Of a DNA stretch of 8,081 nt, positions 1 through 4,414 are shown in pieces (within the stretch, counting starts at the first letter, position 1; each line of letters begins with the position of its first letter). The position numbers were made by a program, and so were the translations under genes. The notes below the pieces were generated by a model. It searched no databases. It was not told where the DNA came from and was given only the letters and a program-made list of their open reading frames with translations. This DNA comes from Bacillota bacterium. Its GTDB lineage: Bacteria; Bacillota; Clostridia; Christensenellales; CAG-138. The stretch lies in NCBI GenBank assembly GCA_016288175.1, contig JAEEYN010000003.1:1-8081 (forward strand). The letters are read 5' to 3'.

Positions 1-141
1 CGCGCCTTCGAGCAGGCTGCCGATGGCCTTGAGGTTGCCGTTGCAGCCGCCGGTGTAGACGATGTTGTGGAGCTTCCCGTCCTCGATATCGAAATCGATG
101 AGCTGGGAGCAGGTGCCGTTGGTGCGGTAGGTGTAATGCAT
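1..141 (-). CDS. TSCPD-domain protein, TIGR03905-like (partial, C-terminus outside window)
   Basis: The first 47 codons are visible, read leftward from an ATG at 139-141; the gene runs off the left edge. The product begins MHYTYRTNGTCSQLIDFDIE and continues with a GGCNGNLKAIGSL motif at residues 31-43. This is the pattern I recall for the small TSCPD-domain family TIGR03905 of Clostridia, usually about 80 residues. Two conserved cysteines are visible, Cys11 and Cys33. The family resembles a domain found at the C-terminus of B12-dependent ribonucleotide reductases, but the stand-alone protein has no established function that I know of. The start is supported by an AAAGGAAAA ribosome binding site at about 147-155 and a consensus promoter further upstream. 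It is divergent from crt and shares no obvious pathway with it. The family call is from memory of the motif, not from a search. Confidence 0.82.
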   Translation of the reverse strand, partial: MHYTYRTNGTCSQLIDFDIEDGKLHNIVYTGGCNGNLKAIGSLLEGA

Positions 142-177
142 ATTCGTTTTCCTTTCGTATGCGGATTTAACCTTTAT

Positions 178-206
178 ATTATAACAGATTCTTTCGAATG
201 TAGCAA
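178..206 (-). promoter_or_regulatory. Sigma-A type promoter of the TSCPD gene
   Basis: On the minus strand a TTGCTA -35 box (201-206) is followed, after exactly 17 bases, by a perfect TATAAT -10 box (178-183). The expected transcription start is near 171, giving a short leader of about 30 nt before the ATG at 141. Position, spacing and the perfect -10 make this convincing. Confidence 0.75.
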
Positions 207-230
207 GAATTTTAAAATCGGGTAAATCAG

Positions 231-263
231 GCCCAAAAGGAAAAATATATTTTCTTTGCGGGC
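231..263. promoter_or_regulatory. Imperfect inverted repeat upstream of crt, possible operator
   Basis: Arms 231-244 and 250-263 pair as GCCC/GGGC at the outside and GAAAA/TTTTC at the inside, with two mismatches and one G-T position between. A perfect 12-bp palindrome AAAATATATTTT sits at 242-253. The element lies just upstream of the crt -10 box and overlaps where its -35 box should be, the usual place for a repressor site. It is not followed by a T-run placed like an intrinsic terminator. No regulator can be named, and AT-rich sequence makes part of the symmetry likely by chance. Confidence 0.35.
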
Positions 264-279
264 TTGGGGGGAGTATAAT
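251..279 (+). promoter_or_regulatory. Probable crt-hbd promoter (perfect -10, weak -35)
   Basis: A perfect TATAAT is present at 274-279. No good -35 box lies at the right spacing: the hexamer 17 bases upstream is TTTCTT (251-256), a poor match. A promoter with a weak -35 may depend on an activator or be blocked through the overlapping inverted repeat. The expected transcript start is near 286, which places the TTG start codon about 55 nt downstream. Confidence 0.55.
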
Positions 280-327
280 GTATCTGTCGGAGAATGCTTC
301 CGCAAAACTTGTTTTCGGCTGATATGC

Positions 328-335
328 AAAGGAGG
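328..335 (+). promoter_or_regulatory. Ribosome binding site that fixes the TTG start of crt
   Basis: AAAGGAGG lies six bases upstream of the in-frame TTG at 342-344. The two upstream in-frame ATG codons do not fit. The one at 294 has no ribosome binding site and lies only about 8 nt after the predicted transcript start. The one at 324 is immediately before the Shine-Dalgarno sequence. Crotonase homologues also begin close to the IHFEKRD motif. Confidence 0.8.
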
Positions 336-341
336 TCTACC

Positions 342-1112
342 TTGATCCATTTTGAAAAACGTGACTGTATCGGTATTCTGACGATCGACCGCGCGAAAGC
401 GCTCAACGCGATCAATTCCGAAATGCTCGATGAGCTTTACGAAGCCGCGCAGAACATCGCGAAGGACGAAGAGCTCCGCTGCCTCGTCATCACCGGCGCG
501 GGGAAGGCCTTCGTTGCCGGCGCGGACATCGCGGAGATGCGCGGCCTAACAAAGCAGGAGGGTTATGAATTCGGTCTTCGCGGCCATCGCGCCTTCTGCG
601 CCATCGAAAACCTTGAGATCCCCGTCATCGCCGCTGTCAACGGCTATGCGCTCGGCGGCGGCTGCGAGCTCGCCCTCTGCGCCGATATCCGCATCGCGAG
701 CGAAAAGGCGAAATTCGGCCAGCCCGAGGTCGGCCTCGGCATCACCCCCGGCTTCGGCGGAACGCAGAGGCTCATCCGAACCGTCAACCGCGCCCACGCG
801 ATCGGTATGATCCTGACGGGCAAGGTCATCAACGCGGAAAAAGCGCTCGAGATCGGCCTCGTTACGAAGGTCGTTCCCGCGGAGCAGCTTATGGACGAGA
901 CCTTGGCCATCGCCTCCGCCATCGCCGCGAACGCGCCCATCGCCGTCCGCAACGCGAAGAAAGCGATGCGCCTCAGGTATCTGGACAGGCTTCCCGAGGA
1001 TCTTGAGGAGGAATCCCGCCTCTTCGGCGAATGCTTCGAAACAGAGGATCAGCGCATGGCGATGAACGCCTTCGTTGAGAAGACCGAAAAAGCTCCCTTC
1101 AAGGGCAAATAA
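342..1112 (+). CDS. crt: Short-chain enoyl-CoA hydratase (crotonase)
   Basis: This 256-residue enzyme is predicted to hydrate crotonyl-CoA reversibly to 3-hydroxybutyryl-CoA in the cytoplasm, a step of clostridial butyrate formation. The crotonase fold is evident throughout. Residues 14-30 carry LTIDRAKALNAINSEMLDE. The first oxyanion-hole motif is AGADI at 59-63 and the second is the GYALGGGCE segment at 101-109. Glu109 and Glu129 (in FGQPE) stand 20 residues apart, like catalytic Glu144 and Glu164 of rat mitochondrial enoyl-CoA hydratase. The C-terminus (FETEDQRMAMNAFVEKTEKA, then PFKGK) is typical, and the length is normal. Translation most likely starts at TTG 342 behind AAAGGAGG rather than at the upstream ATG codons. 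It is the first gene of a two-gene unit, with hbd 50 bp downstream and no terminator between. Family membership is firm; the exact substrate is inferred from the hbd neighbour. Confidence 0.93.
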   Translation: MIHFEKRDCIGILTIDRAKALNAINSEMLDELYEAAQNIAKDEELRCLVITGAGKAFVAGADIAEMRGLTKQEGYEFGLRGHRAFCAIENLEIPVIAAVNGYALGGGCELALCADIRIASEKAKFGQPEVGLGITPGFGGTQRLIRTVNRAHAIGMILTGKVINAEKALEIGLVTKVVPAEQLMDETLAIASAIAANAPIAVRNAKKAMRLRYLDRLPEDLEEESRLFGECFETEDQRMAMNAFVEKTEKAPFKGK

Positions 1113-1162
1113 AAACATGGGCTCCCGCCCGACGAAATAACAAAATCAGAAAGGGTAAAAAC

Positions 1163-2005
1163 ATGAAAAACATCTTCGTTATCGGAACCGGCACCATGGG
1201 CCTCGACATCGCCCAGGTATTCTCCACCTTCGGCTATAACGTCCATATGTTCGGCCGTACCCCCGAAAGCACCGGCCGCGCAGCTGCGAAGCTCGCGAAG
1301 GGCCTCAACAAGCGCGTCGAGCGCGGCAAGATGGAGCGCGAAAAGGCGGACGCCATCATCGCCGGCATCACCTTCACCAACACCTATGACGACGCGAAGG
1401 ACGCCGACCTCGTCATCGAGGCGATCATCGAGAACGTGGACCTCAAGAAGATCCTCTTCAGGACCCTCGACGGCATCTGCCCCGAAAATACGGTCTTCGC
1501 GACCAACACGAGCTCCATCTCCATTACCGAGATCGCTTCGTCGACCAACCGCCCGGATAAATTCATCGGCATGCATTTCTTCAACCCCGCCACCGTTATG
1601 AAGCTCGTTGAGCTGATCCGCGGCATGCATACCTCCGACGAGACCTTCAACGCGATCCGCGAGCTGACCGTCGCCATCGGCAAGGATCCCGTCGAGGTTG
1701 CCGAAGCTCCCGGCTTCGTCGTCAACCGCCTGCTGATCCCGATGATCAACGAGGCCTGCGAGATCGTCCAGAACGGCATCGCATCCCCCGCGGACGTCGA
1801 TAAGGCGATGCAGCTCGGCTGCAACCACCCGATGGGACCGCTCGCTCTGGGCGACCTGATCGGTCTGGACGTCTGCCTTGCGATCATGGATACCCTCTAT
1901 AACGAGACCGGCGACAGCAAGTACCGCGCAAGCTGCCTGCTCCGCAAGATGGTCCGCGCAGGCAAGCTCGGCAGGAAGACCGGCAAGGGCTTCTTTGAAT
2001 ATTGA
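1163..2005 (+). CDS. hbd: 3-hydroxybutyryl-CoA dehydrogenase, probably NADP-preferring
   Basis: This 280-residue cytoplasmic enzyme interconverts (S)-3-hydroxybutyryl-CoA and acetoacetyl-CoA. The N-terminal Rossmann domain has GTGTMG at 8-13. The catalytic set Ser117, His138 (in GMHFFNPA), Glu150 and Asn188 falls at the same numbers as in clostridial Hbd, and the C-terminal domain carries the NHPMGPLALGDLIGLD signature (221-236) and a GRKTGKGFFEY end. At the close of the second beta strand, where NAD enzymes such as the Clostridium acetobutylicum protein have Asp, this protein has Phe-Gly-Arg-Thr (30-33). That resembles the NADP-dependent Clostridium kluyveri enzyme as I remember it, so NADP(H) preference is inferred. 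An AGAAAGGG site at 1148-1155 precedes the ATG by seven bases. The gene follows crt in one unit and ends 28 bp before the terminator stem. The reaction is certain; the cofactor is not. Confidence 0.94.
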   Translation: MKNIFVIGTGTMGLDIAQVFSTFGYNVHMFGRTPESTGRAAAKLAKGLNKRVERGKMEREKADAIIAGITFTNTYDDAKDADLVIEAIIENVDLKKILFRTLDGICPENTVFATNTSSISITEIASSTNRPDKFIGMHFFNPATVMKLVELIRGMHTSDETFNAIRELTVAIGKDPVEVAEAPGFVVNRLLIPMINEACEIVQNGIASPADVDKAMQLGCNHPMGPLALGDLIGLDVCLAIMDTLYNETGDSKYRASCLLRKMVRAGKLGRKTGKGFFEY

Positions 2006-2029
2006 TCCGTATCTATCCCGAATACACCG

Positions 2030-2062
2030 AAGGCCCGGCCGTAAGACCGGGCTTTTTCTTTT
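2030..2062 (+). terminator. Intrinsic terminator of crt-hbd
   Basis: A GC stem GCCCGG (2033-2038) pairs with CCGGGC (2047-2052) around an 8-nt loop that can form one further C-G pair. It is followed by TTTTTCTTTT (2053-2062). It begins just after the hbd stop codon and closes the two-gene unit. Confidence 0.88.
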
Positions 2063-2239
2063 ACGATTAGTTTTATCGGCCCCGTTTCGGCCTGTTTTCG
2101 GTCCCGAACCAAAGAAAAAACACTTTAAAAAATATATTTTCAAGAATTTTGTCCCCTTCGTGCCTTCTGAATTGTTGTATTAAGTAGAGGGGGAAAAGAG
2201 AAGCTGCCCGACCGGAGGTGAAGACCCGGAGCCGCTTCG

Positions 2240-2268
2240 TTGACAAATGCCGTTTGAACCGTTATAGT
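2240..2268 (+). promoter_or_regulatory. Consensus sigma-A promoter of the lipoprotein pair
   Basis: A perfect TTGACA (2240-2245) is followed after 17 bases by TATAGT (2263-2268), five of six consensus positions. The expected start of transcription is about 2275. It is the best promoter in the window and also shows that translation cannot begin at the GTG at 2218. Confidence 0.85.
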
Positions 2269-2300
2269 ATTATTACAGTTAACAGCAGATCCTCTCTCCG

Positions 2301-2335
2301 CCGGCGGTATTTCGGAGAAATATTTCGATTGCCGG
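2301..2335 (+). promoter_or_regulatory. Possible hairpin in the lipoprotein leader RNA
   Basis: CCGGC (2301-2305) can pair with GCCGG (2331-2335), enclosing a perfect 6-bp stem TATTTC/GAAATA (2308-2313 and 2317-2322) with a 3-nt loop. It lies within the untranslated leader, ahead of the ribosome binding site. There is no T-run, so it is not a terminator. It could affect mRNA stability or be chance. Confidence 0.25.
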
Positions 2336-2366
2336 ACCGATCGCCGAAAAAGCAACTTCAATACTT

Positions 2367-2371
2367 GGAGG
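2367..2371 (+). promoter_or_regulatory. Ribosome binding site that fixes the first lipoprotein start
   Basis: GGAGG is centred correctly, eight bases before ATG 2380. The protein from that ATG begins with a textbook lipoprotein signal peptide, whereas the longer frame would put 54 unlikely residues in front of it. Confidence 0.85.
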
Positions 2372-2379
2372 AACAAACA

Positions 2380-3333
2380 ATGAAAAGAAACTTATTGAAA
2401 ACTATCGCGTTTACTCTTGCGCTGGTCCTGCTCCTATCCGCAGTATCCTGCGGCGGAAACGGCTCGGAGAACGGGCAGCAAACGGCGGATAAAAGCGCCG
2501 CTCCGACAACGCAGGCGACCGCGGAACCGACCGAAGCGCCGACGGCGGAGATCACGCCGGAGCCCACGCCGGAACCGACGCCGGAGCCGACAAGCTATCC
2601 CGAGCCGAGCGATGAAGAGTTGATCGAAGCGGCATGGACCTATGCCGAAAATATTTCCTCCATAAATGAGCTCGGCTGCACAAAAGAAGGCGCGGAGGTG
2701 ACGCGCTACCATGTTGACGTTGATATCCCCGGCTCGCCTCTTTATAATGTCAGAGTAATCTTTCCCATGGGCAACGGCGAAGGCAGCGCTCCCGTTTACC
2801 TTGCGATCATGCTGAAGGTCAGAAACCGAACAGAGCTGAGCCTTGACTATTATTGTGGCTTTCTTAAGGATCCCGACTACCGTATCTGGAGCACGGAGGC
2901 CGATATCGAGAACTGGAACCGCACTGTCGGTAAAATGCAGATCGTTTTGACGCCGGAGGAGATCGCCGCTTCGGGCTGCACGGCGACGGAGGGCGACGAA
3001 TACCTTGACGCAGTCGGGCTTTGCTATCAGCAGAAGCTTGTTGAAGCATATCTGAGCTTCCCTGATGATTCGCCGCTGCATTTCATCGAGGTCCGGCCTT
3101 TGAGCTGCGTTCGCACCGATTATCTCGAAGGCGATTATAATCTTGAATTCGCGGTCCGCGTAAACGATCCCTTTGCGGTCAATTTAGTATTCGAAGGCAG
3201 CCTGAGATGGGCGAATTCGGAAATGATCAGCGAAGGGCTTTCGGGCTGGTTCCTGCTGCACGGCTATACAGGCATTGAGCGTCAGGAGGACGGCAGCTGG
3301 ATCGGCGGTATCACGCTCGGCCAACGCGGGTGA
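2380..3333 (+). CDS. Putative lipoprotein with Pro/Thr/Glu linker, paralogue 1
   Basis: This 317-residue protein has no function I can name. Residues 1-24 form a lipoprotein signal: MKRN at the start, a hydrophobic stretch (8-20) and an AVSC lipobox with Cys24 as the expected lipidated residue, so the mature protein should sit on the outer face of the membrane. A flexible linker rich in Pro, Thr, Ala and Glu follows (about 41-76). The globular part (about 78-317) contains DPDYRIW (164-170), the LTPEEIAASGCTATEGDEYL segment (190-209), HFIEVRPL (234-241) and a C-terminal RQEDGSWIGGITLG (301-314). Cys100, Cys200, Cys215 and Cys243 are all conserved in the neighbouring paralogue and could form two disulfides. 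It is transcribed from a consensus promoter with a second copy 41 bp downstream. Substrate-binding or a structural envelope role are both possible; neither is shown. Confidence 0.88.
   Translation: MKRNLLKTIAFTLALVLLLSAVSCGGNGSENGQQTADKSAAPTTQATAEPTEAPTAEITPEPTPEPTPEPTSYPEPSDEELIEAAWTYAENISSINELGCTKEGAEVTRYHVDVDIPGSPLYNVRVIFPMGNGEGSAPVYLAIMLKVRNRTELSLDYYCGFLKDPDYRIWSTEADIENWNRTVGKMQIVLTPEEIAASGCTATEGDEYLDAVGLCYQQKLVEAYLSFPDDSPLHFIEVRPLSCVRTDYLEGDYNLEFAVRVNDPFAVNLVFEGSLRWANSEMISEGLSGWFLLHGYTGIERQEDGSWIGGITLGQRG
2554..2589 (+). repeat. Three 12-bp tandem units coding Thr-Pro-Glu-Pro
   Basis: Three near-identical 12-bp units (ACGCCGGAGCCC and variants at 2554, 2566 and 2578) encode TPEP repeats in the linker of the first lipoprotein. 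Units of 12 bp can change copy number without altering the frame. Confidence 0.8.
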
Positions 3334-3374
3334 TCCTCCGAAACATCAACTTCAAAATGAAGGAGGAACAAAAA

Positions 3375-4328
3375 ATGAAAAGAAGCCTACTGAAAACGTT
3401 CTCGATTACTCTTGCTTTTATCCTGCTGCTTTCCGTCTGCGCCTGTGCTGGAAACGGACAGGAAACCGAAACGCCCGCGCCGGACGGTCAGCAAGTGCAG
3501 GCAACCGCGGAACCGATGCCAACGCCCGAGCCGACCGAAGCGCCAACGCCGGAGCTCACGCCCGAGCCGACCGAAGCGCCAACGCCGGAGCCGCCCGAGG
3601 ATGAATGGTTCATCCAAACAGCATGGTCATACGGTGAAATCTTTTCAGAAATCCATGAGCTGCACTGCCGGACGGAAGAAGCGGAAGTCGTGCGCAGACC
3701 TTCGGATCCGAACGATCCTTCATCCCGGTTAAGCGGTGCGATCGTCAGCTTCCCGATCGAAAACAGCGGCAGCAGCGTTCCCGTTTACCTTACGGTTCAG
3801 TTAAGATCGAATAACGGGCAGGATTTCGGCCTTGAAAAAATCAACGTTCGGGTGAACGACCCCGATTACGGCGTCTGGCGCACGGAGCGCGAGATCGATC
3901 GCTGGGAAGGTGAGCTAAATGCATTGCAGATCGTTTTGACGCCGGAGGATATCGCCGCCTCGGGCTGCACGGCGACGGAGGGCGATGAATACCTTGACGC
4001 AGTCGGGCAGTGTTTCCAGCAGAAGCTTACGGAGATATATCTAAGCTTCCCGGAGGATTCGCCGATCCATTTCATCGAGGTCAGGCCTCTCGGGTGTAAC
4101 CGCACGGAGTATCTTGAGGGCGATTACGAAATGCTGTTCGCGGTGCGTTCGGCAGACCCGTTGGCTGCAGATATCCTGTTTGAAAACGCATGCTCCGTCA
4201 TTGGCTTTTACGGCAATCCGTACGGTGAGGAATTCAGCGGCTGGCTGCTTTTGCACGGCTTCGGCCGGGTCACCCGTCAGGAGGACGGAAGCTGGATCGG
4301 CGGCGTGACGATAGGCGGAAGAGGCTGA
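3375..4328 (+). CDS. Putative lipoprotein with Pro/Thr/Glu linker, paralogue 2
   Basis: This is the second copy of the lipoprotein pair, also 317 residues, function unknown. Its signal peptide (MKRSLLKTF, hydrophobic 10-20) ends in a VCAC lipobox with Cys24 as the lipidated residue. Cys22 is less suitable because Val precedes it. A longer Pro/Thr/Glu linker (about 43-75) includes a 12-residue unit present twice. The globular domain shares DPDYGVW (162-168), LTPEDIAASGCTATEGDEYL (188-207), HFIEVRPL (232-239) and the RQEDGSWIGGVTIG end with paralogue 1. Cys98, Cys198, Cys213 and Cys241 match the four conserved cysteines there. The start at ATG 3375 is fixed by AGGAGG at 3361-3366, eight bases upstream; an earlier ATG at 3330 overlaps the previous gene's stop and has no such site. 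It is probably co-transcribed with paralogue 1 and ends before a bidirectional terminator. Confidence 0.88.
   Translation: MKRSLLKTFSITLAFILLLSVCACAGNGQETETPAPDGQQVQATAEPMPTPEPTEAPTPELTPEPTEAPTPEPPEDEWFIQTAWSYGEIFSEIHELHCRTEEAEVVRRPSDPNDPSSRLSGAIVSFPIENSGSSVPVYLTVQLRSNNGQDFGLEKINVRVNDPDYGVWRTEREIDRWEGELNALQIVLTPEDIAASGCTATEGDEYLDAVGQCFQQKLTEIYLSFPEDSPIHFIEVRPLGCNRTEYLEGDYEMLFAVRSADPLAADILFENACSVIGFYGNPYGEEFSGWLLLHGFGRVTRQEDGSWIGGVTIGGRG
3522..3593 (+). repeat. 36-bp tandem repeat, two copies, in the second linker
   Basis: Two adjacent 36-bp units (3522-3557 and 3558-3593) are identical for 33 bases and differ only in the last codon (CTC or CCG). Each encodes TPEPTEAPTPE plus Leu or Pro. The near identity points to a recent slippage or duplication that keeps the reading frame. 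Confidence 0.9.
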
Positions 4329-4367
4329 GCGCGGGGAACGCTTAGAAGAACAAATGAGAATACAAAA

Positions 4368-4397
4368 GATCCCGGGGAGGGCTTTCTCCCCGGGATC
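4368..4397. terminator. Bidirectional intrinsic terminator between convergent genes
   Basis: A perfect 12-bp stem GATCCCGGGGAG / CTCCCCGGGATC (4368-4379 and 4386-4397) encloses a 6-nt loop. On the minus strand it is followed by TTTTGTATT, and on the plus strand by the weaker GCTTTATGCCTTT. It lies between the stop codons of the second lipoprotein (4328) and the dockerin protein (4415), so it can serve both. The minus-strand side looks stronger. Confidence 0.88.
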
Positions 4398-4414
4398 GCT
4401 TTATGCCTTTCGCC

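Larger units (their letters stand above)
2063..2379. other. Intergenic region and leader, no gene recognised
   Basis: About 317 bp lie between the hbd terminator and the first lipoprotein start. The first part is AT-rich (2110-2150) and holds a 14-mer AAAAATATATTTTC (2128-2141) also present upstream of crt. A strong promoter (2240-2268) and an untranslated leader of about 105 nt follow. An open frame begins at GTG 2218 and runs into the lipoprotein, but the promoter lies inside it and its codons look unlike a protein, so I do not treat it as coding. Confidence 0.6.
2353..4328 (+). repeat. Tandem gene duplication, unit about 994 bp
   Basis: The two lipoprotein genes are copies including their leaders. 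CAACTTCAA occurs 27 and 28 bases before the two ATG codons (2353 and 3347), followed in both by a GGAGGAACAAA ribosome binding region. Both coding regions are 954 bp. The core segments 2938-3039 and 3927-4028 differ at 8 of 102 positions by hand count. The linker and the 100-160 residue part have diverged much more, with small indels that cancel out in total length. Confidence 0.88.

Noticed and set aside
294..341. ATG start of crt at 294 or 324
   Set aside because: Neither has a ribosome binding site at a workable distance. The first is only about 8 nt after the predicted transcript start and the second directly precedes the Shine-Dalgarno sequence that serves TTG 342.
1049..2143. A 364-codon open frame on the minus strand
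   Set aside because: It covers hbd, its terminator and the end of crt in antisense. Hbd has complete catalytic residues and a normal length, so this is a shadow frame.
2149..2183. Possible second promoter (TTGTCC and TATTAA)
   Set aside because: The spacing between the boxes is about 23 bases and both are weak matches; the consensus promoter at 2240-2268 explains the transcription.
2218..2379. Upstream extension of the first lipoprotein to GTG 2218
   Set aside because: The consensus promoter at 2240-2268 lies inside it, the GGAGG there touches the GTG with no spacing, and the extension would bury the lipoprotein signal peptide.
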